This document shows, piece after piece, positions 1-10,256 of a stretch of DNA of 51,564 nucleotides. This DNA is from Nitrospirota bacterium (lineage in GTDB: Bacteria > Nitrospirota > Thermodesulfovibrionia > Thermodesulfovibrionales > Dissulfurispiraceae), in the NCBI GenBank assembly GCA_015233365.1, contig JADFXU010000013.1:1-51564 (forward strand), in the 5' to 3' direction. The notes beneath the pieces are model-generated. The model was not told the DNA's origin, did no database searches, and saw only the letters and a program-made list of their open reading frames with translations. The translations under genes and the position numbers were made by a program. Position 1 is the stretch's first letter; each line of letters starts with the position of its first letter.

Positions 1-1263
<1,263 letters not shown>

Positions 1264-1485
1264 TTCCAAAAGCTGCGCTCCCGGTAGCAAGAACTGCTAA
1301 TGTGAACACCTACGTAATACGGTCATTAGCAGCGATGTCCTCTAATATGACTATATCCTCATTAAATTCAAAAGGTTATTTCTTGTAACATTTTTTTAAT
1401 CTGATTGTAACTGTGGTTTAATAGTGCCCGTGTATATTAAGGCAGATGAATAATATGCGGACAGATAAATATGCGGGGGTATTTT

Positions 1486-1863
1486 ATGAGGGAACAGTCA
1501 CACAGGGAAAACTTGAGGAAGATGTTGCATAAGAAAAGAGAAGAAATCATCAGGAGTTCTGCAGCAGGGATGAAAAAGTTCATGTCGGATGAAAACAGGC
1601 AGACCATTGCCGCAGGGCAGGAACAAGGCGACTGCTCGGTCTTTTATCAGTTTGAACATATGAGTTGCAGGCAGTTTGATGCCCAGACGGAAAGTATCAG
1701 AAAGATTGACCTGGCGCTGAAAAAACTTGAAGAAGGAATCTACGGCTGCTGCGAAGAATGCGGCGAAGAAATAAGTGTGGAAAGGCTGAAGGTTATACCC
1801 TTTGCGTTGCTGTGCCTGGATTGCCAGGAAACCGCAGAGCAGCAGCCCAGGAAAAGAAACTAG
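1486..1863 (+). CDS. DksA/TraR family C4 zinc-finger protein
   Basis: The protein has 125 residues if translation starts at 1486, where a GGGGG tract lies about 6 nt upstream; an in-frame ATG at 1471 would add five residues. The N-terminal half is a charged helical hairpin. The C-terminal zinc finger has Cys89-x2-Cys92 and Cys110-x2-Cys113 with the family's YGxCxxCGxxI and RLxxxPxAxxCxxCQ framework. Members bind in the RNA polymerase secondary channel and adjust initiation with or without ppGpp. The coiled-coil tip motif DxxDxA of DksA is not evident: only Asp49 is in a comparable place. It is therefore better called DksA/TraR-like than dksA. It stands 43 nt ahead of the cysC-like gene on the same strand. 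Confidence 0.85.
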   Translation: MREQSHRENLRKMLHKKREEIIRSSAAGMKKFMSDENRQTIAAGQEQGDCSVFYQFEHMSCRQFDAQTESIRKIDLALKKLEEGIYGCCEECGEEISVERLKVIPFALLCLDCQETAEQQPRKRN

Positions 1864-1894
1864 CCAGGGATAAAATTTAGCCGCACAAGTGTGA

Positions 1895-1906
1895 TATGCT
1901 TTAGCC
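1895..1906 (+). promoter_or_regulatory. -10 box abutting the cysC-like start codon
   Basis: TATGCT at 1895-1900 is followed by only six bases before the ATG at 1907, and there is no Shine-Dalgarno. If used, transcription would begin at or next to the start codon, giving a leaderless mRNA. No good -35 hexamer is visible. Confidence 0.4.
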
Positions 1907-2434
1907 ATGAGCGGTCTTGTCATCTGGATTACCGGCTTGCCTGGAAGCGGCAAAAGCACTCTCGCTGACGGCATTAAGGAGTGTTTCCCTGATTTCGTTG
2001 TCCTGAGGATGGATGAATTCAGGAAAATAGCCACGCCTGAGCCTGCATACACCGAAACAGAAAGGGATATTGTTTACCGGTCTATTGTTTACACGGCAAT
2101 GGTGCTCTCCAAACTGGGCCACGATGCGATAATCGATGCAACAGGAAATAGAAATAAATGGCGGGACCTGGCGCGGCAGCTTATTCCGAATTTCATGGAG
2201 ATATATCTGAAATGCCCTCTCGACGTATGTGTGGAAAGGGAACTGTCTCGCGGTCTTACCCGTGGGGCACCAAAAGATATTTATGCAAAGGGTAAAGCCG
2301 GTTGGCCTGTTCCGGGCCTGCAAGTGCCATACGAAGAGCCGCTGAGCCCTGAACTCCTTATAAATATAGACAATACCCCTGCAGGAGAAGCGATAGTGAA
2401 AGCCTGTGATTTCATTAAAAACCGTCAAAAATAA
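1907..2434 (+). CDS. cysC: CysC-like P-loop kinase (adenylylsulfate kinase family)
   Basis: 175 residues, close to the usual length of stand-alone APS kinases. The Walker A loop GLPGSGKST is at residues 10-18, followed by a short strand and RMDEFRK, which takes the place of the family's LDGDxxR segment. APS kinase phosphorylates adenylylsulfate to PAPS with ATP in the cytoplasm. Because the substrate-binding LDGD segment is altered, a related nucleotide- or sugar-kinase role is possible. No ATP sulfurylase gene is nearby. The start at 1907 is the first Met before the P-loop strand and lies just behind a -10-like box. Confidence 0.7.
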   Translation: MSGLVIWITGLPGSGKSTLADGIKECFPDFVVLRMDEFRKIATPEPAYTETERDIVYRSIVYTAMVLSKLGHDAIIDATGNRNKWRDLARQLIPNFMEIYLKCPLDVCVERELSRGLTRGAPKDIYAKGKAGWPVPGLQVPYEEPLSPELLINIDNTPAGEAIVKACDFIKNRQK

Positions 2435-2463
2435 TCACTCATTACGTTTCACGGCCATTGTGG

Positions 2464-2476
2464 TATAATTTGAAAA
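2464..2476 (+). promoter_or_regulatory. Consensus -10 box 7 nt from the isochorismatase-family start codon
   Basis: A perfect TATAAT at 2464-2469 lies seven bases before the ATG at 2477, and there is no Shine-Dalgarno. The predicted transcription start coincides with the start codon. The -35 region is weak (TTACGT near 2442). Confidence 0.55.
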
Positions 2477-3028
2477 ATGAATAATTTTTCCCCTGACAAG
2501 AATAAAAGCGTTTTACTTGTTGTGGATATCCAGGAAAGGCTTGCTGTAACCATGAACATGCGGGATGCCGTGATCGGAAATTGCCTGCATCTCATAGAGC
2601 TTGCAAAGATGCAGAATGTCCCCATATTGGTATCAGAGCAGTATCCTAAGGGACTCGGACAGACAGTAAGCGAAATACGGGACGCCCTTCCCGCCTATAA
2701 GCCCATAGAAAAACTGGCATTCAGTTGCTGCGGGGAGCCGTCATACATGAATGCCCTGAAGGCCCTCAATAGAAAAACGGTAATCCTCACTGGAATGGAA
2801 ACCCATATATGTGTCCTGCAAACATGCGTTGACCTTCTGGAAGAAGGCTTCACCGTTCATCTTGTCCGGGATGCCGTATGCTCAAGGACCAAAGATAACT
2901 GGGAAGTCGGCATCGAATTCATGCGCGATGCCGGTGCGCTGGTCACTTCCACGGAAACGGTGCTTTTCCAGTTGCTCAAGGTTGCCGGAACAGAAGACTT
3001 CAAGACTATTTCCAAAAGAATAAAATAG
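2477..3028 (+). CDS. Isochorismatase-fold cysteine hydrolase (YcaC-like)
   Basis: 183 residues with the family's catalytic triad in the expected order: Asp17 in VVDIQ, Lys79 in PIEKLAFS and Cys112 in GMETHICV. The LxGMETHICVxxT segment, including the non-proline cis-peptide region, is typical of the YcaC branch of cysteine hydrolases. The substrate is unknown; relatives include nicotinamidase, isochorismatase and ureidoacrylate or N-carbamoyl amidases. It acts in the cytoplasm, with no signal peptide. It appears to be transcribed from its own near-leaderless promoter. Confidence 0.85.
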   Translation: MNNFSPDKNKSVLLVVDIQERLAVTMNMRDAVIGNCLHLIELAKMQNVPILVSEQYPKGLGQTVSEIRDALPAYKPIEKLAFSCCGEPSYMNALKALNRKTVILTGMETHICVLQTCVDLLEEGFTVHLVRDAVCSRTKDNWEVGIEFMRDAGALVTSTETVLFQLLKVAGTEDFKTISKRIK

Positions 3029-3288
3029 CTGATGGCCTTTCAACAGTATTTTAAAAAAAGTAAGACCTTCTTCCTTTCTTTTTTCACTTTGGATACGTCT
3101 GACACGTTGCTGAAAGCGTATTCTTGTCTTTAATAGGCGTAACGTATTATCATTAGTAACTTTTCTTACACCAAGGGACGGCGTGAATTGTGATAGTGTA
3201 AGCCATTAAAATGATAATCAGGTGACGGAGGCGGATGTGATGAGGGGACAGGTGACAAACCCAGTTGAGAAAGGTAATCTATAGGATC

Positions 3289-4401
3289 ATGGATACCCTA
3301 CTCGATTACATCACCATCAAAGGCTTTAAGAGCATCGCCTCTATTGAAAAGCTGGTACTGCAACCTATAAATGTGATTATTGGACCGAACGGTTCTGGTA
3401 AGTCTAACTTCATCGGCGTTTTTTCGTTTTTGCATGCGATCCGGGAAAGCCACCTCAACCAATACGTTCGCGCTTCCGGCGGCGCAGAGCAGTTACTGCA
3501 TTTCGGCTCAAAGATAACAAACGAAATCAGAATACTTGTTTCCTTCCGGCAAGAGGTAAACCAATACGAACTGACTCTTAAGCCGACCACGGATGATGGC
3601 CTCTTCCCTGCGGGCGAATGGGCATATTATTGGGATAAGAAATATACACAACCATACCATGAGACGCTCAGTGCAAGAGAGAACGGCTGGGAGGCTGGGA
3701 TCAGCGATTCCAAATTAAAAGGAACAGCAGACTGGGTGCGTACCAGACTGGGAAGATGGCGTTTGTATCATGTCCATGACACCAGTGCCACTTCACCAAT
3801 GAGAAAAACAGCACAGTTAAATGACAATGCCTTTCTGCGGCCCGATGGGTCAAATTTACCCGCTTTTCTTTATCTGCTGCAAGAAAAACATCATACAGAA
3901 TACGGTCTGATTCGTCGCACAATACAGAGGGTAGCGCCATTTTTTGACGACTTCCAGTTGAGCCCTGATCCACTGAACGAAGAGGCAATACGTTTGGCGT
4001 GGAAGCATAAGAACTCAGATCAATATTTCGGCGCAGCAAGTCTGTCTGATGGAACGCTGCGATTTATCGCGTTGGCAACACTATTTCTCCAGCCGGAAAA
4101 TTTAAGGCCGTCAGTTATCCTTGTGGATGAACCGGAACTGGGTCTTCACCCCGCAGCAATCACCATGCTGGCGTCGTTGGTCAAGCAGGCATCAGTAAAG
4201 ACGCAGGTAATTCTTTCTACTCAGTCTCCGCTGTTGCTCGATCATTTCCAGCCCGAGGACGTGCTTGTTGCTGATCGTGTGGAGGGCAGCACTCAGTTTA
4301 CCCGACTCGACTCCACCAAGTTGACCACTTGGCTTGAAGATTATAGCCTTGGCCAGTTATGGGAGAAAAACGAACTGGGCGGACGTCCTAAGGGGGAATG
4401 A
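3289..4401 (+). CDS. AAA (AAA_21/RecF-like) ATPase of an ATPase-DUF4276 pair
   Basis: The ATG at 3289 begins MDTLLDYITIKGFKS, the usual opening of this family; a TTG at 3265 would add eight residues but has no better ribosome site. The 370-residue protein has Walker A GPNGSGKSN at 32-40, an ABC-like signature LSDGTL near 251, Walker B ending DEP with a following ELGLHP near 280, and a switch STQSPLLLD. This is the single-polypeptide ABC/SMC-like ATPase of OLD-related systems without its own nuclease domain. Its stop lies only 4 nt before the start of the DUF4276 gene, so the two are cotranscribed. ATPase plus separate TOPRIM-like partner is also the plan of PARIS (AriA/AriB) and RloA/RloB; by analogy this is probably antiphage. 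That role is inference. Confidence 0.85.
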   Translation: MDTLLDYITIKGFKSIASIEKLVLQPINVIIGPNGSGKSNFIGVFSFLHAIRESHLNQYVRASGGAEQLLHFGSKITNEIRILVSFRQEVNQYELTLKPTTDDGLFPAGEWAYYWDKKYTQPYHETLSARENGWEAGISDSKLKGTADWVRTRLGRWRLYHVHDTSATSPMRKTAQLNDNAFLRPDGSNLPAFLYLLQEKHHTEYGLIRRTIQRVAPFFDDFQLSPDPLNEEAIRLAWKHKNSDQYFGAASLSDGTLRFIALATLFLQPENLRPSVILVDEPELGLHPAAITMLASLVKQASVKTQVILSTQSPLLLDHFQPEDVLVADRVEGSTQFTRLDSTKLTTWLEDYSLGQLWEKNELGGRPKGE

Positions 4402-4405
4402 TCGC

Positions 4406-5131
4406 ATGTCGAGGCTGCTGATTCATGTCGAGGGGGAGACGGAAGAAACCTTTGTTAACGAACTCCTTAGTAGGCATCTTTACGAACAAGGCTATACAAA
4501 GGTCAGCGCTCGCCTTGTAGGCAATGCACGACAGCGGGATCGTCGCGGGGGCATTCGTGCTTGGAGTGCGGTTCGAAAGGATATCCTTAATCACCTCAAA
4601 GAAGATCCGATCTGTCTCTCGACCACTATGGTCGATTATTACGCGTTGCCGAAAACAGGAGACAAGGCTTGGCCAGGAAGAGATGCTGCGGGGATGGTCC
4701 CCTTTGCTCAGAAAGCTGCTGCCGTGGAGGATGCGCTGTTGGAAGAGATATGCCAAGAAATGGGCGTTGGTTTCGATGTGAGGCGCTTTCTTCCATTCGT
4801 GATGATGCATGAGTTTGAGGGGCTACTTTTCAGCGACTGTGAGGGCTTTAGCCGGGGTATTGGGCTGCCAGAACTCGCGGATGAGTTTCAAACAATTCGC
4901 GACCAGTTTTCTTCGCCTGAGGAAATCAACGATTCTCCTGTAACAGCTCCATCGAAACGTGTGAAGCGATTGGTTCAAGGCTACGAAAAGCCACTGATGG
5001 GGACTCTGGCTATTCTCGAAATAGGTCTTGATGCTATTCGTAATGAATGTCCACATTTTCGAGAGTGGCTGGCCCGTTTGGAATCTTGGCCTATGCAAGG
5101 GATCGTATGTCCAGGAAACGGCCTTAACTGA
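4406..5131 (+). CDS. DUF4276 protein, TOPRIM-like partner of the ATPase
   Basis: Start chosen at the ATG at 4406, which has AGGGGGAA 7 nt upstream (4391-4398); an earlier in-frame ATG at 4334 lies inside the ATPase gene. The 241 residues begin MSRLLIHVEGETEETFV, placing the family's conserved glutamates at the end of strand one. TTMVDYYALP follows near residue 73 and HEFEGLLFSD near 134. The Glu-then-Asp layout resembles a TOPRIM metal site. DUF4276 proteins are regularly encoded beside AAA_21 ATPases. Probable job: effector, possibly a nuclease, controlled by the upstream ATPase. It is convergent with uvrB, 22 bp away. Confidence 0.8.
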   Translation: MSRLLIHVEGETEETFVNELLSRHLYEQGYTKVSARLVGNARQRDRRGGIRAWSAVRKDILNHLKEDPICLSTTMVDYYALPKTGDKAWPGRDAAGMVPFAQKAAAVEDALLEEICQEMGVGFDVRRFLPFVMMHEFEGLLFSDCEGFSRGIGLPELADEFQTIRDQFSSPEEINDSPVTAPSKRVKRLVQGYEKPLMGTLAILEIGLDAIRNECPHFREWLARLESWPMQGIVCPGNGLN

Positions 5132-5153
5132 CCTTTCGGGAGACTATACAACC

Positions 5154-7166
5154 TTATTTGCCGCCTGTGTTTGACAGAAGTATCCGCTCCCTTATGCGTT
5201 TGACTTTGTCCCTGAGTTCAGCCGCACGTTCGAAATCGAGCTTTTTGGCCGCTTCTTTCATCTCCGCTTCAAGCTTTTTGACAGCCTTCTCATCAAGGTC
5301 ATAATCGGCTGTATCTTCAGCCACGGCATTCACTGTATAGTAATCGGACTCATAGATAGAGCCCAGTATGTCTTTGATCCGGCTTTTTATTGTTTCAGGG
5401 GTGATCTTCATCTTTTTATTGTAGTTCCCCTGCAGTTTCCTTCTTCGCTCTGTCTCATCTATGGCCTTCCTCATAGAGCGCGTTATCGTATCGCCATAGA
5501 GGATCACCTCTCCATTGATGTTCCGTGCGGCGCGGCCCGCCGTCTGGATCAGTGAGCGTTCAGACCGGAGAAAGCCTTCCTTGTCGGCATCAAAGATGGC
5601 AACGAGCGAAACCTCGGGGAGGTCGAGCCCCTCCCTGAGCAAATTGACCCCTATCAGCACATCGAATACACCCAGCCGCAGGTCCCGCAATATCTCTATT
5701 CTTTCCAGTGTATCGATGTCGGAATGGAGATACCTGGCCCTCACGCCGATTTCCGTATAATAGCCGGTAAGGTCTTCAGCCATTTTTTTAGTAAGCGTGG
5801 TCACCAGCACCCTCTCGCTCTTTTCAGCTCTTTTCTGAATCTCTCCCAGAAGGTTATCAACCTGCCCGCTGACCGGCCTGACCGACATTTTAGGGTCCAT
5901 CAGCCCTGTCGGACGAATAACCTGCTCAACCACCCTGCCCCCGCACTTCTCAAGTTCATAGTTGCTCGGGGTTGCTGATACATAAATCGTCCGGCGCATG
6001 CGGCGCTCGAACTCTTCAAAACGCAGCGGCCTGTTGTCCATGGCAGAAGGGAGTCTGAAGCCGTAATCGACAAGGGTCTGTTTTCTCGAACGGTCGCCTT
6101 CATACATACCGCCTATCTGCGGTACTGTTGCGTGCGATTCATCTATTATCATGAGAAAATCCCCTTTAGACGGCCCGCTGATCAGGTAATCGATCAGTGT
6201 ATAAGGAGGCTCGCCCGGAGACCGTCCGCTCAGGTGCCTGGAATAGTTTTCAATTCCGTGGCAATAGCCGAACTCTTTGAGCATTTCGAGATCAAAGCGG
6301 GTCCGTTGCTCGATCCTTTGAGCAAAAGCGATCTCTCCCTGGTTCCTGAAAAATCTTGTACGCTCCTCCACCTCATTTTCTATTCCTTTAAACGCTTTCT
6401 TCATTTTAGCTTCCGGGGTTATCCAGTGGCTGTTCGGGTAAACAGTCAATTTGCGGACCTTCCTTAATCTCTCACCTGTTAAAGGATCGAACTCATAGAG
6501 AGCGTCTATATCGTCGCCGAAGAAATCTATCCTCACTGCCTTGTCCTGGTAAAATGCCGGGTACACTTCGACCATATCTCCCCGCACCCTGAAATTCCCC
6601 CTCTTGAACTCGACATCAGACCGCACATAAAGAATGTCCACAAGCTGCCGTAAGAGTTCATCCCTTCGGGTCCTCATGCCTTCTTCCAGAAATACCTGCA
6701 TGCTGAGATAATCTTCAGGTGAGCCGATACCGTAAATACAGGAAACGGAGGCAACAACGATAACATCCGTTCTTTCCAGGATCGACATTGTTGCGGAATG
6801 CCTGAGCCGGTCTATGTCGTCATTCACCATGGAATCTTTTTCTATATAGGTGTCTGTGGATGGGATATATGCTTCAGGCTGATAATAGTCATAATAGCTC
6901 ACAAAAAACTCCACTGCGTTTTCGGGAAATAATTCCCTGAATTCTCCATACAGCTGTGCCGCCAGAGCTTTATTATGGGCAATAATGAGTGCCGGTTTGT
7001 TCAGATTGGCAATCACATGTGCGATAGTAAATGTCTTGCCCGAGCCGGTGACCCCGAGGAGGACCTGATCCCCAAGACCTCTGATTACCCCCTGGGTCAG
7101 TTCATTTATCGCCTTCGGCTGGTCTCCTTTGGGAGTGAAGCCGGTCTGTAATTTAAATTCACCCAT
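5154..7166 (-). CDS. uvrB: UvrB, excinuclease ABC subunit B
   Basis: 670 residues, normal length. It shows Walker A GVTGSGKT near residue 40, the beta-hairpin region [20 protein letters not shown] that clamps DNA, the DEAD-like IIDESH box, helicase motif [11 protein letters not shown], and a C-terminal UVR domain (about 630-665) that contacts UvrC. UvrB receives damaged DNA from UvrA2, verifies the lesion and loads UvrC for nucleotide excision repair. The start ATG at 7166 has no Shine-Dalgarno; a TATTCT lies 11 nt before it. uvrA and uvrC are not in the window. Divergent from purF. Confidence 0.97.
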   Translation of the reverse strand: MGEFKLQTGFTPKGDQPKAINELTQGVIRGLGDQVLLGVTGSGKTFTIAHVIANLNKPALIIAHNKALAAQLYGEFRELFPENAVEFFVSYYDYYQPEAYIPSTDTYIEKDSMVNDDIDRLRHSATMSILERTDVIVVASVSCIYGIGSPEDYLSMQVFLEEGMRTRRDELLRQLVDILYVRSDVEFKRGNFRVRGDMVEVYPAFYQDKAVRIDFFGDDIDALYEFDPLTGERLRKVRKLTVYPNSHWITPEAKMKKAFKGIENEVEERTRFFRNQGEIAFAQRIEQRTRFDLEMLKEFGYCHGIENYSRHLSGRSPGEPPYTLIDYLISGPSKGDFLMIIDESHATVPQIGGMYEGDRSRKQTLVDYGFRLPSAMDNRPLRFEEFERRMRRTIYVSATPSNYELEKCGGRVVEQVIRPTGLMDPKMSVRPVSGQVDNLLGEIQKRAEKSERVLVTTLTKKMAEDLTGYYTEIGVRARYLHSDIDTLERIEILRDLRLGVFDVLIGVNLLREGLDLPEVSLVAIFDADKEGFLRSERSLIQTAGRAARNINGEVILYGDTITRSMRKAIDETERRRKLQGNYNKKMKITPETIKSRIKDILGSIYESDYYTVNAVAEDTADYDLDEKAVKKLEAEMKEAAKKLDFERAAELRDKVKRIRERILLSNTGGK

Positions 7167-7278
7167 CTGTTTATGTTAGAATACTCTTAGTTGTTTTTGA
7201 CACACTGGTTTTGCAAAAACAAGCATATAGTTCTTATATTATAAATGAGCTCAGTATATTTCTCTAATATCCTGTGCC

Positions 7279-7300
7279 GATCCTGCTGAACAGCAGGATC
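7279..7300 (+). promoter_or_regulatory. Perfect hairpin in the purF leader
   Basis: GATCCTGCT (7279-7287) and AGCAGGATC (7292-7300) form a 9-bp stem with a GAAC loop, ending 17 nt before the purF ATG. It is not followed by a T-tract, so it is not an obvious terminator. It could be an operator or a leader-RNA structure. Confidence 0.4.
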
Positions 7301-7317
7301 AAAAAGAGCTTGATTGT

Positions 7318-8751
7318 ATGAAACCGAGATGTTGCCGGCCACACGCTTTGCCTATTCATGATATTCATGAAGAATGCGGTATATTCGGTGTTTTTAACCA
7401 TCCCGAGGCGGCCAATCTAACCTATCTGGGACTCTACGCCCTGCAGCACCGCGGCCAGGAAGGGGCAGGTATCTGCTCTTCCGACGGGAAGGATCTGCAT
7501 TGCGAAAAAGCCATCGGACTTGTAGCCGATATTTTCAGCGAGAAACGGCTGAAACGGTTGCCGGGTTCAATTGCCATAGGTCATAACCGCTATTCAACTG
7601 CCGGAGGGGGCGGACTCAAGAATGTTCAACCCTTCATGGCAAACTACGCACTCGGCTCCATAGCCCTTGCTCATAACGGAAACCTCATTAACGCCCTTGA
7701 GGTAAAGGCAACACTTGAGGCTGATGGGGCAATCTTCCATTCTTCCTCAGACAGCGAAGTGCTCCTCCACCTGATTGCAAGGTCAAGGCACGAGAATCCT
7801 TACGAACGCATTATCGAAGCGCTAAACGGTTTAAGGGGCGCTTACAGCCTCCTGTTCCTCAGGGAAACCGAACTGATCATTGCACGGGACCCTTTTGGGG
7901 TCAGGCCGCTTGCAATCGGGACCGTAGACGGGGCGTATGTCGTTGCCTCCGAGACTTGCGCGTTTGACCTGATCGGCGCTGAATACATAAGAGACGTAGA
8001 ACCGGGTGAACTGGTAATAATAGACCATAACGGCTTACGTTCCATAAAGGCGCTGCAAAGCACCCGAAAGGCCCATTGTGTTTTTGAGTTTATCTACTTT
8101 TCCCGGCCTGACAGTTATATTTTCAACCATTCGGGCGTAAACACTGTGCGCAAGAGGTTAGGGAGACAGCTTGCGCTGGAATCGAATATTGACGCAGATA
8201 TTATAGTGCCTGTTCCCGATTCCGGAGTGCCCGCAGCGATCGGCTTCTCGGAACAGGCAATGATACCTTTCGATTTCGGCCTAATAAGAAACCATTACAT
8301 AGGTAGGACCTTCATCGAGCCAAAACAGAGCATCCGGCATTTCGGGGTAAAGATAAAGCTGAACGCAGTCCGTGACCTTTTACAGGGAAAGCGCGTGGTC
8401 GTCGTCGATGATTCCATTGTCCGGGGTACGACCAGCAAGAAAATTGTGAAGATGATCAGGGAAATCGGGGGCGCAAAAGAGGTGCACATGAGAATATGTT
8501 CTCCGCCGACTGTAGGGCCCTGCTTCTATGGAATAGATACCCCTACACGTTATGAACTCATTGCCTCAAGCCATCTTACCGAAGAGATAAGAAAATATAT
8601 AACCGCAGACACACTTGCCTATATGAGCATTGACGGCTTAAAAAAGGTCATTCCAAATCCCGAAGATTTTTGTACCGCCTGTTTCGACAATCAATATCCT
8701 ATCGAGTTCCCTGGAAAGCACAATGAGCAGATGGAATTGACCTTCGCATGA
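7318..8751 (+). CDS. purF: Amidophosphoribosyltransferase (Fe-S type PurF)
   Basis: Catalyses the first committed step of purine synthesis, converting PRPP and glutamine to phosphoribosylamine. The nucleophile Cys20 lies in EECGIFGV after a 19-residue propeptide that must be removed, as in the Bacillus-type enzyme. The PRPP loop VVVVDDSIVRGTT is intact. The four cysteines that bind the [4Fe-4S] cluster of the B. subtilis enzyme have counterparts: one in KAHCVFEF, one in VGPCFYG, and two in the C-terminal FCTACF. So this is the oxygen-sensitive Fe-S form, unlike E. coli PurF. Its stop overlaps the start of the aminopeptidase gene (ATGA), so the two are cotranscribed. Confidence 0.96.
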   Translation: MKPRCCRPHALPIHDIHEECGIFGVFNHPEAANLTYLGLYALQHRGQEGAGICSSDGKDLHCEKAIGLVADIFSEKRLKRLPGSIAIGHNRYSTAGGGGLKNVQPFMANYALGSIALAHNGNLINALEVKATLEADGAIFHSSSDSEVLLHLIARSRHENPYERIIEALNGLRGAYSLLFLRETELIIARDPFGVRPLAIGTVDGAYVVASETCAFDLIGAEYIRDVEPGELVIIDHNGLRSIKALQSTRKAHCVFEFIYFSRPDSYIFNHSGVNTVRKRLGRQLALESNIDADIIVPVPDSGVPAAIGFSEQAMIPFDFGLIRNHYIGRTFIEPKQSIRHFGVKIKLNAVRDLLQGKRVVVVDDSIVRGTTSKKIVKMIREIGGAKEVHMRICSPPTVGPCFYGIDTPTRYELIASSHLTEEIRKYITADTLAYMSIDGLKKVIPNPEDFCTACFDNQYPIEFPGKHNEQMELTFA

Positions 8752-9905
8752 TCGCTGCTGCCATCCGGTCAATCTATACCATTAACCTCGCGATAAAACG
8801 CGGTGAGCGCGTGCTGGTCTTTACCGATACCCTTTCCGGTGCCGAAGGGGTTGATGAGCGGGAACGCAACAGAAGGGAACAGCTCAGGGACATGGCATAT
8901 TTGACCGCTGAGGTCGGGAAAGCTTATGCAAAAAAAATTCTGTACCTTGAATTCCCGGCCACGGGCAAACATGGCGCAGAACCGCTGGAGGAACTCTGGC
9001 GGACCGCTTTCGGCAACAGGGCTGTCAACAAGCTGGAAGAAGCGGGACTTCTCCACCCTCTTTTAAATAAAACGCTTACCGGAGAGGGGATGAGTAAGGC
9101 GGGAATTATAGTCGGCAAATATAAGAAATCCGCTGTTGATGCTGTAATCGCTCTTTCCAATTATTCAACAAGTCATACACGGTTCAGAAATCTTTTAACA
9201 GGCATGTGCGGTTGCCGTTATGCCAGCATGCCTCTTTTTGATATTGAGATGTTCGAGGGCCCGATGGGCGTTGACTGGAAGGCCCTGTCAAGAAAGACCC
9301 TTGCAATGGCAAAAATAGTCAACAGTGCGGAAACTCTGAAAATAGCCGCTCCTAACGGCTCCAGGCTTACGTTATCAAAAAAAGGCAGAAAGGCGCTGGC
9401 TGACACCGGCATGCTTACCAAACCCGGATCGTTCGGGAATCTACCCTCAGGAGAGGTCTTTTTTGCTCCTCTTGAAGGAACGGCTCAGGGGACGCTCGTA
9501 CTTGAATGGGCCCCTACCCGGAAACTAAATAAACCGGTGACCCTTCTTATTAAAGACGGCATGGTGCAGGAAGTATCAGGGGATGACCCCTATGCAGCGG
9601 TCCTGAAAGCAAAATTTGCCGAGCAGCCGGAAAACAGGAACATCGCCGAGTTCGGCATAGGCACTAACAACAGGGCAAAGCGGCCGGACAACATTCTCGA
9701 ATCTGAAAAGATACTCGGAACAATACATATTGCACTGGGTGATAACAGTTCATTCGGCGGGAAAGTTCAGACCCCCTTTCACCAGGATTTTGTTCTTTTC
9801 AAACCAACAGTCACCCTGATGGCAAAAGGCAAATCACCCGTCTGCCTGCTTAAAGACGGCTCGGTAAATGTTGGCACACTGATAAAAAGTCATCACCGGG
9901 ACTAA
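8748..9905 (+). CDS. M29-family aminopeptidase (AmpS/aminopeptidase T-like)
   Basis: 385 residues. The dinuclear-metal ligands of the family are recognisable: Glu in LPSGEVFFAP, Glu in IAEFGIGTN, His in GTIHIALGD and the His-x-Asp of FHQDFVLF. These cytoplasmic enzymes remove N-terminal residues from short peptides using Co2+ or Zn2+. The start overlaps the purF stop by 4 nt; it is followed 10 nt later by cutA with its own AGAGGG ribosome site. The purF-aminopeptidase-cutA order is a transcription unit by spacing, with no obvious functional link. Confidence 0.88.
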   Translation: MIAAAIRSIYTINLAIKRGERVLVFTDTLSGAEGVDERERNRREQLRDMAYLTAEVGKAYAKKILYLEFPATGKHGAEPLEELWRTAFGNRAVNKLEEAGLLHPLLNKTLTGEGMSKAGIIVGKYKKSAVDAVIALSNYSTSHTRFRNLLTGMCGCRYASMPLFDIEMFEGPMGVDWKALSRKTLAMAKIVNSAETLKIAAPNGSRLTLSKKGRKALADTGMLTKPGSFGNLPSGEVFFAPLEGTAQGTLVLEWAPTRKLNKPVTLLIKDGMVQEVSGDDPYAAVLKAKFAEQPENRNIAEFGIGTNNRAKRPDNILESEKILGTIHIALGDNSSFGGKVQTPFHQDFVLFKPTVTLMAKGKSPVCLLKDGSVNVGTLIKSHHRD

Positions 9906-9915
9906 AAGAGGGTCT

Positions 9916-10233
9916 ATGGACGCGTTGGTCGTATACATAACAGCATCGAATGAGGAAGAGGGCGCGAAGATTGCGCGGACTCTTGTGGAAGAGCGTCTTG
10001 CAGGTTGCGTAAATATTGCCGGGCCGATACGTTCCATTTACCGCTGGCAGGGAAAAATAGAAGATGAGACCGAGGTCCTCCTGATCGTCAAGACACGGAA
10101 AGAGCTTTTTGCTCCCCTTAAAACCAGGGTCAAAGAACTGCACAGCTACGCCGTTCCGGAGGTGATCGCGCTTCCTGTTTCAGATGGTTCCGAAGACTAC
10201 CTGAAGTGGCTTGAGGAAGTGACCGGGCTGTGA
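9916..10233 (+). CDS. cutA: CutA1-family protein
   Basis: 105 residues, full length. It shows the ferredoxin-like CutA pattern with YITASNEEEGAKIARTLVEERLAGCVNI, then the SIYRWQGKIEDETEVLLIVKT core, then HSYAVPEVIALPV. CutA1 is a very stable trimer, structurally related to PII, once linked to divalent-cation tolerance; its true function is unsettled. The ribosome site AGAGGG precedes the ATG by about 4 nt. Its stop is 26 nt before the start of the Cys-rich small gene. Confidence 0.93.
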   Translation: MDALVVYITASNEEEGAKIARTLVEERLAGCVNIAGPIRSIYRWQGKIEDETEVLLIVKTRKELFAPLKTRVKELHSYAVPEVIALPVSDGSEDYLKWLEEVTGL

Positions 10234-10256
10234 ATTATGTAGCGTATGAGGGAGAC

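Noticed and set aside
3029-3288. Attachment site or integrase scar before the ATPase-DUF4276 pair
   Set aside because: No tRNA gene, integrase or convincing direct repeats flank the pair; only a repeated CAGGTGAC was seen.
7167-7317. Purine riboswitch upstream of purF
   Set aside because: Only one hairpin is seen; the conserved three-way junction loops are absent.
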